In this document: positions 17,393-25,270 of the stretch, one piece after another
Layout of the letters: each line of letters starts with the position of its first letter
How positions within the stretch are numbered: the first letter of the stretch is position 1
NCBI RefSeq assembly: GCF_900116235.1
Contig: NZ_FPAA01000010.1
Span: 1-64,000 of the forward strand
Direction: 5' to 3'
DNA length: 64,000 nucleotides
Source of the DNA: Marininema halotolerans
GTDB taxonomy: Bacteria > Bacillota > Bacilli > Thermoactinomycetales > DSM-45169
Notes under the pieces: generated by a model
Databases searched by the model: none
What the model was told of the DNA's origin: nothing
What the model saw: the letters and a program-made list of their open reading frames with translations, nothing else
Translations under genes and position numbers: made by a program

Positions 17393-17878
17393 ATGCAACT
17401 TCGTCATTTGCAAGAAAGCGACTACCCTGTGATTATTTCAGTGCTAAACGATTGGTGGGGCGGTCGTCCGATGTCGGATATGTTACCGCGGTTGTTCTTT
17501 CGCCATTTTGAGGATACCAGTTTCATAGTAGAAGAGGAAGATCGGCTGGTAGGCTTTCTTGTTGGGTTTATATCCCCATCCCATCGCCAAGAGGCTTATA
17601 TTCATTTCGTGGGTGTGCATCCTGATTATCGGGCGCAGGGGGTGGCTCGAAGGTTATATCAGCAATTTGAAGAACGAGTGTTGAAACAATTCGAACCGGT
17701 TACCATCCGCTGTGTTACATCCCCAGTGAACAAATCCTCCATCGCTTTTCACCAGAAGGTTGGCTTTACGATCATACCCGGGTCAGTGGTTCAGGAGGGA
17801 ATCTCTATCCATCCGGACTACGATGGTCAAGGTCAAGACCGAGTGGTTTTTCAAAAGACGATTTCCTGCATCGAGTAG
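17393..17878 (+). CDS. GNAT-family N-acetyltransferase
   Basis: 161 residues. Acetyl-CoA loop RAQGVARRLYQQFEE (~80-94) preceded by YIHFVGVHPDY, and motif B SSIAFHQKVGFTIIPG (~117-132). Substrate unknown. The ribosome site (GGAG) is distant from the ATG. It precedes the palindrome and attenuator region of the MFS gene, but no shared transcript is evident. Confidence 0.85.
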   Translation: MQLRHLQESDYPVIISVLNDWWGGRPMSDMLPRLFFRHFEDTSFIVEEEDRLVGFLVGFISPSHRQEAYIHFVGVHPDYRAQGVARRLYQQFEERVLKQFEPVTIRCVTSPVNKSSIAFHQKVGFTIIPGSVVQEGISIHPDYDGQGQDRVVFQKTISCIE

Positions 17879-17925
17879 AATACCATTTATCCTTCGCCAG
17901 TGTAGGTAGTGTAGGTCTTTCATTT

Positions 17926-17951
17926 GTTAACGGGATTGCAATCCCGTTAAC
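17926..17951. promoter_or_regulatory. 26-base perfect palindrome (operator or hairpin)
   Basis: Two 13-base arms give a perfectly self-complementary sequence GTTAACGGGATT-GC-AATCCCGTTAAC. A weaker CCCAAT/ATTGGG dyad follows (17951-17973). There is no T-run, so it is not a classical terminator. It lies ~70 bases before the exporter promoter and could be an operator. Confidence 0.6.
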
Positions 17952-18000
17952 CCAATTAGCAATCGATATTGGGTTATAGGGTTATATTATGAAGTTTAAT

Positions 18001-18029
18001 CATTATAAATTTAATTAATATGATATAAT
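18001..18029 (+). promoter_or_regulatory. Extended -10 promoter of the MFS leader transcript
   Basis: TG-A-TATAAT (18021-18029) is a perfect -10 with the TGN extension; the -35 region (CATTAT) is poor. It predicts a start near 18036, just before the leader ribosome site. Confidence 0.6.
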
Positions 18030-18060
18030 TAATTACCATTAATTTAAGGAGGGGTGGCTT

Positions 18061-18093
18061 ATGAAGAGCCCATTCCCTGTGGGAAACGGATGA
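18061..18093 (+). CDS. 10-codon leader peptide upstream of the MFS exporter
   Basis: AAGGAGG (18046-18052) sits 8 bases before an ATG that encodes MKSPFPVGNG and a TGA stop. The last four codons are complementary to the anti-Shine-Dalgarno arm of the hairpin that masks the exporter start (12 pairs, 18079-18090 with 18169-18180, two of them G-U). This layout is that of a regulatory leader peptide. Not experimentally known; inferred from ribosome site and pairing. Confidence 0.6.
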   Translation: MKSPFPVGNG

Positions 18094-18156
18094 ATCTAAG
18101 ATCACCCATACGTTGTTGAGTGAATTTTAGTTAGTTAATACTATAAATTCGAATCG

Positions 18157-18236
18157 ATCAATGGATCCTCCGTTTCCTATTTCAAGCTTATATTGTTGCA
18201 TAACAAGTAATAGGAAATGAACAGGAGGATATTGAT
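18157..18236 (+). promoter_or_regulatory. Attenuator hairpin masking the MFS ribosome site
   Basis: The 5' arm pairs with the exporter Shine-Dalgarno and start: ATCAAT (18157-18162) with ATTGAT (18231-18236), ATCCTCC (18165-18171) with GGAGGAT (18224-18230), and TTTCCTATT (18173-18181) with AATAGGAAA (18209-18217). That is 22 Watson-Crick pairs with a 27-base loop. No T-run follows, so control would be translational. The 5' arm can instead pair with the leader ORF, which would free the ribosome site. Confidence 0.65.
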
Positions 18237-19528
18237 TGTACCCTTCATCCAGGCCAAGTTGGCCGTCTTCAAAGAGGAATCCACTGTGGGCAAACCGTAG
18301 TTTTACCATGGTTGCAGTCTCCGAAGCATTTTCTCACCTTGGTAATATGGCCCAAGGAATTGTTCTGGCTGCCTATATCTATACGTTGTCTCACTCTGTG
18401 GAGCTGTATGGTATCTGGTTACTCGTGCGCTTTGCGCCACAATTTCTTTTCGTATTCTGGGTGGGGAAGTTGGTTGATCGTTACTCAAGACGCTATGTAA
18501 CGACCTTGATTCAAATCCTCTTAGGGATTACTTCGGTAGCCATGGCAGGGTGTTCTGAGCATCTTGTTGTCATGATGCTCTTGACGTTGTTCGCGGGTGT
18601 GGTGGAATTGCCTTATCAACCGGCACTGTTAGCGAGTATTCCTTCATTGGTGCGACAGGAACATTTACCGAAGGCCAATGGGATCATGAGTGTTTTGAGC
18701 GGATGTGCACGGATGGTAGGTGCAGGGTTGGCAGCGCTAGGGTTGTTGACAAAGGGGATTGTGTGGCTCCTATTGTTTAACGCGGGAACCTTTTTCATTT
18801 CTGCTATCGTTATTTGGATATCGCTACCAACAAAAAATGAAGACCGTATTAAACAAGAGGAAGTATCCCAGGAGGTAGTCTCGCAAAGACGAGGGGCGGG
18901 TTTGAAGGGAGTAGGAATTGGAGTGAGTCTTCGCTATTTATGGCAGCAACGAACACTTAAATTTCTAGTCCTTGGTTCAACGCTCCTCTGGGAGTGCTTA
19001 AGCTTATCTGATGTGTTATTGGTTCCGATTCTGGCTGAAGCAACTCATGGAGGAGAAAAAACCTACGGCATCTATCGGTTTATTGCAACGATGGGTATGG
19101 CCTTTGGTTCGTACTTTTCTGTGCATTGGCATAGAAAATTTGCCAATGATGGACTTTTGTCCGATGGGTTTGCCGTCCCATTGCTTGTTGCCTCATTGAG
19201 TACCATCGCTTTGGCACTTTGGCCATGGACGATCGGGTACCTTGCCTACTTTTTGTTATGGATGGCTGTCATGCTACCAAGCAATTTGCTTACTGTGGAG
19301 CTACAACAAACTCCCAATGCAATTCGTGGGCAAGTGATGACATTTGCTGATGCAATTGATGGGATGCTGTTTATCAGTGTGATGGTGATCATACCCCAAT
19401 GGGTGAAGTTTACCGATGAACAGACATTACTATGGATGAGTACCATTCCCTTCTTGCTGGTAGCAATCATTTGGACGATTCGTTGGTTGTCCCATACAAG
19501 GCAGTTGGGAAAGCGTGTGGATGAGTAG
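18236..19528 (+). CDS. MFS transporter, probable drug exporter
   Basis: 430 residues with about 12 hydrophobic segments. A motif-A-like GKLVDRYSRRYV lies in loop 2-3 (~80-91) after a helix rich in aromatic residues; closest in style to the MdfA/MefA/DHA3-type drug exporters. The TTG start is set by AGGAGG (18223-18228) at 7 bases. The first ~25 residues (YPSSRPSWPSSKRNPLW) are polar and cytosolic. Expression is probably limited by the upstream leader peptide and hairpin, a control typical of ribosome-antibiotic resistance genes (erm, cat, msr/mef class), which suggests export of such a drug. Substrate unknown. Confidence 0.85.
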   Translation: MYPSSRPSWPSSKRNPLWANRSFTMVAVSEAFSHLGNMAQGIVLAAYIYTLSHSVELYGIWLLVRFAPQFLFVFWVGKLVDRYSRRYVTTLIQILLGITSVAMAGCSEHLVVMMLLTLFAGVVELPYQPALLASIPSLVRQEHLPKANGIMSVLSGCARMVGAGLAALGLLTKGIVWLLLFNAGTFFISAIVIWISLPTKNEDRIKQEEVSQEVVSQRRGAGLKGVGIGVSLRYLWQQRTLKFLVLGSTLLWECLSLSDVLLVPILAEATHGGEKTYGIYRFIATMGMAFGSYFSVHWHRKFANDGLLSDGFAVPLLVASLSTIALALWPWTIGYLAYFLLWMAVMLPSNLLTVELQQTPNAIRGQVMTFADAIDGMLFISVMVIIPQWVKFTDEQTLLWMSTIPFLLVAIIWTIRWLSHTRQLGKRVDE

Positions 19529-19688
19529 ATAAGCCTTTGAAGGATGAACCTTCTTTGAATCAAAAGACGCATCACAGGAACTAAGGCTGGACTAAAGAGC
19601 CCTGGCTTATAACACCATGCTTGAGTAATAGTTAGGTAAGTAATCGATTAAAAGAAGTACTCGCTTCGTCTTGCTGCCGCTTCATATC

Positions 19689-19732
19689 AAAAAAGCAATC
19701 CTTCTAAGTTGCATAGGAAGGATTGCTTTTTT
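19689..19732. terminator. Bidirectional terminator between MFS and laccase genes
   Basis: 16-bp stem AAAAAAGCAATCCTTC/GAAGGATTGCTTTTTT; T-runs on both strands serve the two convergent genes. Confidence 0.88.
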
Positions 19733-19826
19733 CTGTATGGAGGCGGTTTTTCATTCCTTTTTTCCTCATATGAATCATTCATTTGGTTATCTAGTTAGGG
19801 AAGGGTGTGCAAGAAATGGAGTAATA

Positions 19827-21626
19827 TTATTTTTTTCTAACTTGAAAGGGTCGCATCATATCATTATCTTCATGGTCTAATAGGTGGCAATGCCATACAT
19901 AACCAGGTCCGAATAGAGGATTAAATGAGAATAGGTTAACACCTGGTTTCGCGTCGTTAGGGTTGACATCTTGTGGAGTAAAACGGAGTCGAAAACGCGT
20001 AACTTCATTGGGATTCACGCGAATGGTATCTTTCCAACCCTGCTCATTTAAATCAGGTTTTCGTGGTTTACCTAGTAAGAAGGAATTTACAGGCAGCGGT
20101 TTGGGTTGACGGTCGAAGGGAGGGGTACCATTTAATTTGGTCCACGCTTTTAAATACGGCATGCTATTAAATCTTTGACGACTGACGATTTGAAACTGAA
20201 TGAGGTGAATATGAAGGGGATGGGTTGCCGCTGTTGTATTGGCAAATATCCATTCCACTGTGGATCCGATAATAGGAAACTCGGATATTGGATTCCTAAA
20301 TGGCTGTCCATTTAGTAATAATTGTAGAGGGCCTTTGTCTCCCTGTATCACATTGAGAACAAAAGTTTTTGGGGGCACATTGGGAACAAGTTTCGGGATG
20401 TTATTTAGTTTGGATGGGAGTCGAATTGGTTTAATGGATGGTGCACCTTGAATGGAAAACTGCATGATTTTCCCCGTGGTGTCGGGATCAGGAGGATCTC
20501 CTCCGGGAAAGGGTGCAATCGCATCATTGGTAACGATTAGCTTCGTTCCTGCATCGAAAGGGGAAAAATCGATTAGAATATCGGCTCGTTCTGCTGGTGC
20601 AAGCAATAGTTCCTTTAACTTCACAGGGGAACGAAGAAATCCTCCATCTGTACCAATTTGGATAAATGGATATGCCTTATTCGATCCTGTATGTTGTAAC
20701 TTCAAATTGTAAAAACGAGAATTGGAACCATTAAGAATCCGGAACCGATACTGGCGCCGCTTCACGTTCAATTTGGGCCATACTCTTCCGTTAACCATAA
20801 TGGTATCGCCAATGAAATCCTGAACCCAATAGGGATGCACATCAGGATTCACCCCTAGACTCGGGAAAAAGAGTGAAGCATCGGTGTTAAAGGAACGGTC
20901 TTGAATCACCAACGGAACTTCAAAGTTCCCTTGTGGCAACAAGGGTTCGATCTTGTTTTTAGGATCGCGAATGAGATAAAAACCGGATAGACCAGCCGCT
21001 GTATTCAGGCGCGTAATTCCAAGGGTATGGTCATGGTACCAAAGTGTAGTGGGTTGTTGTCTGTTTAAATACGTGTAGAGGGATGTGGAAAATGCGGCTC
21101 CCTTCTTTTTCTCCATGTGGGTAAACCACGCTTCTGGATTCCCATCAAAGTCGGATCGGGTTTCCCCACCGTGTAAGTGAATAACACTGGGAACAGGGAA
21201 TTGCGCGCGGGCATAACCGAAGGGAAATGGCTTAAATGGCGGTTTTGGAGGAGGAAACTGATTAGGATTTGCCCAATGGAGCGTTGGATCTACGGCGAAT
21301 AGATGTTTTTTGGTCAGATTATTGATCCATTGTACTCGGACAGGGATCCCTCGAGTTGCTTCAAAGGTTGGACCCGGTGAACTACGAAAAATCCGGAGTT
21401 CTCCAGTAACGGGGTCTTCGATAAGTCCTTCGAATCCATAAACGGTGGTCTTTGGATAGCGTTGCGGTAACATTTGTTGCTTAAATTCACTCATTCTTAC
21501 TGAGTAATGATGGACTTCTCTCGTTCCACTTCTTCTAACAATCGGTTTCAATACAGGGGGAATAAATAACGGGTTTACAAATTGAGGGATCTTTTTGGGA
21601 TCCAATCGACTTGTCAGAGCAAACAT
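19827..21626 (-). CDS. CotA-like multicopper oxidase (laccase/bilirubin oxidase type)
   Basis: 599 residues, somewhat longer than B. subtilis CotA (513). All copper motifs are present: HLHGG (~148-152), WYHDHTLG (~193-200), HPLHIHL (~468-474) and HCHLLDHEDNDMM (~578-590), giving one T1 and a T2/T3 trinuclear site. It oxidises phenols, bilirubin or metals with O2 reduced to water. No signal peptide, as in CotA, a spore-coat protein that makes brown pigment, so spore-coat location is likely. The N-terminus (FVNPLFIPPVLKP) aligns with that of CotA, which supports the chosen ATG although the ribosome site is close to it. Confidence 0.9.
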   Translation of the reverse strand: MFALTSRLDPKKIPQFVNPLFIPPVLKPIVRRSGTREVHHYSVRMSEFKQQMLPQRYPKTTVYGFEGLIEDPVTGELRIFRSSPGPTFEATRGIPVRVQWINNLTKKHLFAVDPTLHWANPNQFPPPKPPFKPFPFGYARAQFPVPSVIHLHGGETRSDFDGNPEAWFTHMEKKKGAAFSTSLYTYLNRQQPTTLWYHDHTLGITRLNTAAGLSGFYLIRDPKNKIEPLLPQGNFEVPLVIQDRSFNTDASLFFPSLGVNPDVHPYWVQDFIGDTIMVNGRVWPKLNVKRRQYRFRILNGSNSRFYNLKLQHTGSNKAYPFIQIGTDGGFLRSPVKLKELLLAPAERADILIDFSPFDAGTKLIVTNDAIAPFPGGDPPDPDTTGKIMQFSIQGAPSIKPIRLPSKLNNIPKLVPNVPPKTFVLNVIQGDKGPLQLLLNGQPFRNPISEFPIIGSTVEWIFANTTAATHPLHIHLIQFQIVSRQRFNSMPYLKAWTKLNGTPPFDRQPKPLPVNSFLLGKPRKPDLNEQGWKDTIRVNPNEVTRFRLRFTPQDVNPNDAKPGVNLFSFNPLFGPGYVWHCHLLDHEDNDMMRPFQVRKK

Positions 21627-21889
21627 CTCCCTTTCTCTTCTTAGTATAGTGTAGCAATGGGTCTTTTTCGTATTATGAGTGCAGTATACGTGAGTGGGTT
21701 GAGAGTGTATGGGTAGAGGGCTAAAATTATAAAAATTAACCGTTTATTCTTGTGTCTTCCGTAAGCGGTGAAGACGGACCTTCTTGGAATTGACGTATTC
21801 CACTTCTTGACATTCTGTAGAAAAACGAAATATTCTAAAACCGACGGAATGGATTAATCAAACATAGGGGTCGGAAAGGGGTAGCTACA

Positions 21890-23368
21890 TTGGAGACAAT
21901 TGCGACACGGGCAGTTATTATTGGGGGTGGAATTGCAGGGCTGTATACAGCCAAGGTCTTGTCCGAATTTTACAGGGAAGTTCTTCTAATTGATAAAGAC
22001 AAGTTTCCGAATAATCCGGCTCATCGCAAAGGGACTCCTCAGGCTTTTCATCCCCATCGTTTTACCCAGCGTGGGAAAGTGATTACCGATCGCCTATTTC
22101 CGGGCTTTGAAAAAGACTTACTTGCCCAGGGAGGTTTATCCTCACTCCATCGAAAGATGCATCACATGAACCCATATGGAAGTATGGAGGCGAAATTTCC
22201 ACGGGATGATGTCAAGTTTAGTCGGGCGGTACTGGAGTGGGTGATTCGTGAGCATGTCAAAACCCTTTCAAATGTAAGGCTTCTTCCCGAGACCGATGGA
22301 GTGGGTCTGCTCACCAATGATGACCAGACAAGGGTGACTGGGGTAAGTGTAAGGCGCCGTGATGGGAGAGGAGAAGGGGAGCCGATTGCAGCAGATTTGG
22401 TTGTCGATACCAGTGGACGCTCTTCTAAACTTGCGGCATGGTTAAAGGATGGGGGCTATGATGTACCCAAACCCGACTTATTAAAAGTGAACCTTGGATA
22501 TAGTACAAGACGGTATCGTGTACCCGATGATCAAGTCGCTTTGATCAAGGAATGGGATACGATTAATATTTCGGGTCATGTTATGCCCAATTGCTTTACA
22601 GGCGTCTTATCCTTCATCGAAAATCAGGTTGTTGAAGTTGCCTTGTATAAACCAGGGGGGGTTTATCCTCCGACTGACATCAAAGGGTATGAAGAAGCAC
22701 TTTCTCAACTTCCGAGTCCACTGATCGCAAGCATTCTTCAAAATCTAGAGCCTCTGACCCCTCCGCGTGCTTATCGTGTACCGTATCTCCATCGCTATCA
22801 ATTTAGTAAAATGGAACGTTGGCCGAAGGGGTTATTAGTATTGGGGGATGCATACTGCATCTTTGATCCTATTTTTGGTCAAGGAATGACTGTGGCTGCC
22901 ATGGAAGCGGAAGTGCTGGCATCCTGCCTAAGAGAACAGCAGCTTCATCCGCATCCGCAATTTGAACAACAGGTGCTTCAAAAATTTGAAGGTGTGATTG
23001 AACCCGCTTGGTGGCTAAATTGTGCGGCGGATTTACGGTGTGAAGGTGTCGAATATATCGCCTCGGAACCCTTACATGGGATTCAATTTGGGCAACAGTA
23101 TATGGATTTATTTTTAAAAGAGCTAACAATCAAGCAGGATTTTAAGCATTATGGGCTGTATTGGGGTGTAAATACCCTATCTCTTTCACCCCACGCAATT
23201 TTTAATTCGCAGATGATCACAGCGACGCTTCATGCATCCGCTGAAGGAATGAAGTTACTCGAAGAATTCTCCAATCCCAAGGAGGAAGCGAGTGAACAAC
23301 ACTGGGAGCAATTGGTCCCAACATTCTCCCAGGCCTACTATGAACCGCTATCGAATATAAACAAATGA
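21890..23368 (+). CDS. FAD-dependent oxidoreductase (monooxygenase/geranylgeranyl-reductase-like)
   Basis: 492 residues. N-terminal Rossmann motif AVIIGGGIAGLYTAKVL (~8-24) with the acidic end of strand 2 at LLIDKDKF (FAD ribose). Mid-protein LVVDTSGRSSKLAAWL, then the FAD-binding GDAYCIFDPIFGQGMTVAAMEA (~322-343), the GD motif of the PHBH-type fold. Secondary-metabolite tailoring and halogenase-like enzymes share this build, so the reaction cannot be named. TTG start with GGAAAGGGG upstream. Divergent from the laccase gene, and followed after ~75 bases by an acetyltransferase. Confidence 0.8.
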   Translation: METIATRAVIIGGGIAGLYTAKVLSEFYREVLLIDKDKFPNNPAHRKGTPQAFHPHRFTQRGKVITDRLFPGFEKDLLAQGGLSSLHRKMHHMNPYGSMEAKFPRDDVKFSRAVLEWVIREHVKTLSNVRLLPETDGVGLLTNDDQTRVTGVSVRRRDGRGEGEPIAADLVVDTSGRSSKLAAWLKDGGYDVPKPDLLKVNLGYSTRRYRVPDDQVALIKEWDTINISGHVMPNCFTGVLSFIENQVVEVALYKPGGVYPPTDIKGYEEALSQLPSPLIASILQNLEPLTPPRAYRVPYLHRYQFSKMERWPKGLLVLGDAYCIFDPIFGQGMTVAAMEAEVLASCLREQQLHPHPQFEQQVLQKFEGVIEPAWWLNCAADLRCEGVEYIASEPLHGIQFGQQYMDLFLKELTIKQDFKHYGLYWGVNTLSLSPHAIFNSQMITATLHASAEGMKLLEEFSNPKEEASEQHWEQLVPTFSQAYYEPLSNINK

Positions 23369-23444
23369 TGTCGAAAGAATGATGCCAGCTCCATTAACTG
23401 AGAACCCAACCGATCGTGATGGGTCAAGAAAAGGGGGTGTCTCG

Positions 23445-23936
23445 ATGAAGCCATCATACGATAGCACTATTCAGCTGCGTGATGTGAAGGAAAAGGATCT
23501 TCCTACTTTTTTCAAACACCAACAAAGTAACGCCGCGAATAAGATGGCGGCGTTTACGGTGAGGGATCCTAATAATTGGAAATCGTTTTTTGAACATTGG
23601 ACAAATATCCTAACTGACGCATCCATTATAAAGAAGGCAATTTTGTATGAGGAAGAGCTTGTTGGACACCTGACCCAATTTAATCAATTGGGCCATCCCT
23701 CTATCAGCTATTGGATTGGGGAGGCGTTTTGGGGGCGAGGGATAGCAACTACGGCATTGACTAAGTTTTTACACCAAGTCGATAAACGTCCCCTCTATGC
23801 CCGGGTAGCGAAGGATAACATTGCATCCATTTGTGTTCTGGAAAAGTGCGGATTTGTGATTGTTGATGAAGATGAAGGATTCTCCTATTCGCGGAATCAA
23901 GATGTTGCAGAGTATCTCTTACAATTAGATAAATAA
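23445..23936 (+). CDS. GNAT acetyltransferase, RimJ/RimL-like
   Basis: 163 residues. ISYWIGEAFWGRGIATTALTKFL (~81-103) is the RimL-type strand and acetyl-CoA loop, and NIASICVLEKCGFVIVDEDEG (~117-137) is motif B. The ATG at 23445 follows AAAGGGGG; an in-frame ATG 66 bases earlier has none. This fold acetylates N-termini or small molecules; target unknown. Confidence 0.85.
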   Translation: MKPSYDSTIQLRDVKEKDLPTFFKHQQSNAANKMAAFTVRDPNNWKSFFEHWTNILTDASIIKKAILYEEELVGHLTQFNQLGHPSISYWIGEAFWGRGIATTALTKFLHQVDKRPLYARVAKDNIASICVLEKCGFVIVDEDEGFSYSRNQDVAEYLLQLDK

Positions 23937-23951
23937 TGGATTCCATCGATA

Positions 23952-23979
23952 AAAGCAGGGTGCCTACCCTGCTTTATTT
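23952..23979. terminator. Bidirectional terminator
   Basis: 9-bp stem AAAGCAGGG/CCCTGCTTT between two convergent acetyltransferase genes, with T-rich sequence on both sides. Confidence 0.82.
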
Positions 23980-24000
23980 TCATTCGTTATGGAAGATGCT

Positions 24001-24492
24001 TTAACGATTTCTTGAAGGTCTGTTAACTTTGTATCGGTACCGGTCGCCTTCATCATCGTAGGTTTCGCCGGTTTGTTCAAAGCCGAAATCCGTATATAGC
24101 TTAATCGCAATCGCGTTATTCGGCTTCACAACCAATTGGATCTCTTCGCATTGGTCAAATTGACTCATAATATACGAGACAATTTCCGTCAGCGCGGCTT
24201 TTCCATAGCCGCGTCCTTGATATTTTTGATCAATGATAAATCCATCCACCCAATACATGTTGGCGGTATCCGCTTCGTAGGCGTGCATGACAAAGCCTAC
24301 CATCACATCATGATCATATATTGCAAAGGGTAGATAGGTAACGTTTTCCCCGTCGGGTTTGATCGTTACCTTTGCTAAAGAGAGGGCAGTTGAATAAACA
24401 AAAGTGGCTTGATCCTCGGTTGTTTTTAATTGGACAACTTCCTTCCAATTGTCTTTCGTGACGGGTTGTAATGTAACACGAGGTGACTTCAT
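24001..24492 (-). CDS. GNAT acetyltransferase, BltD/spermidine acetyltransferase-like
   Basis: 163 residues. VDGFIIDQKYQGRGYGKAAL (~88-107) and NNAIAIKLYTDFGFEQTGETYDDEG (~129-153) match the spermine/spermidine acetyltransferase pattern of BltD and PaiA (family motifs WLDRFFID.RYQGKG and ALKLYE..GF). The N-terminal VTLQPVTKDNWKEVVQL also fits. Polyamine acetylation for detoxification is therefore a likely role, not proven. Confidence 0.82.
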   Translation of the reverse strand: MKSPRVTLQPVTKDNWKEVVQLKTTEDQATFVYSTALSLAKVTIKPDGENVTYLPFAIYDHDVMVGFVMHAYEADTANMYWVDGFIIDQKYQGRGYGKAALTEIVSYIMSQFDQCEEIQLVVKPNNAIAIKLYTDFGFEQTGETYDDEGDRYRYKVNRPSRNR

Positions 24493-24518
24493 CCTATCGT
24501 CTCCCTAGATGGTATCCG

Positions 24519-25046
24519 TCAATCACTTTCGTGGTTTTGCTGATGAGATTTTTTCTCTTTAGTGACTTCAACCTTTTCCCATTCATCGACAGAGAGCTTT
24601 TTTATAGAGGATTGCTCTTGCGCTTTTTCAAACGGTTCGTGAGGGAAGGGTTTTAAAGCGATGTCTCCAGCATAGATCCAGTTTTTTCCCCGTTGTTCGA
24701 CATATACCCCTTTGATAACCGAGGATGAGGATATCTCTGGTGAGAAATAAACATACACTGCACGCTTTTCTTTATTCGATGTTGGTGAAGAGCCCACCCA
24801 CACAGTTCCGGTTGTTTTTAGGAAAGGTTTGATATGGGCGATTCCTTCTTTGGATTTATTGCGTCCGGTTAATTGGGAGAGGTGTGTGAGATCGCGTTTG
24901 GAAGACGTGTACATCTCGATCACATAATCGACGCCCACTTTTTCAGCAGGGTCTAGATCTTCATACCCTCCACAACCTGTTAAAAGAGAAAAAATAACAA
25001 ATGAAGTGATGATCCATTTTAAAGATCGATGTCGTTTCTTTATCAA
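24519..25046 (-). CDS. Predicted lipoprotein of unknown function
   Basis: About 175 residues. TTG start set by AGGAGG 8 bases upstream, giving a lipoprotein signal peptide: basic KKRHR, hydrophobic WIITSFVIFSLL and lipobox LLTGC (Cys ~23). The mature part is small, mixed alpha/beta with no known motif, and ends in a charged Glu/Lys/Gln tail. An upstream in-frame ATG (25118) has no ribosome site and would spoil the signal. Next to GNAT 24001-24492 on the same strand, but role unknown. Confidence 0.7.
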   Translation of the reverse strand: MIKKRHRSLKWIITSFVIFSLLTGCGGYEDLDPAEKVGVDYVIEMYTSSKRDLTHLSQLTGRNKSKEGIAHIKPFLKTTGTVWVGSSPTSNKEKRAVYVYFSPEISSSSVIKGVYVEQRGKNWIYAGDIALKPFPHEPFEKAQEQSSIKKLSVDEWEKVEVTKEKKSHQQNHESD

Positions 25047-25088
25047 TTGCCTGCGCCTCCTAATATTCTTGAATAATATATTACACAG

Positions 25089-25126
25089 TGAGCATTCCTG
25101 TCTATCTCGGATGCTCATTTTTTTTG
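25089..25126 (+). terminator. Terminator-like hairpin upstream of the RHS gene
   Basis: TGAGCAT (25089-25095) and ATGCTCA (25111-25117), with an inner CC/GG, are followed by a run of T. It points along the + strand although no + gene ends nearby; it may end a leader or small RNA upstream of the toxin gene. Confidence 0.5.
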
Positions 25127-25270
25127 GATTAGGGGGTTAAAAAAATTTTCTCATCAAATTCTCATAAAAGTGACCATAAAATGAGTTCACCCTTCGAATA
25201 ATTAATTGTCAGGGTAAAAATGATCCATTTAAAAAAAGATTAAAGATGGTGATTTATCTGATAAATATTA

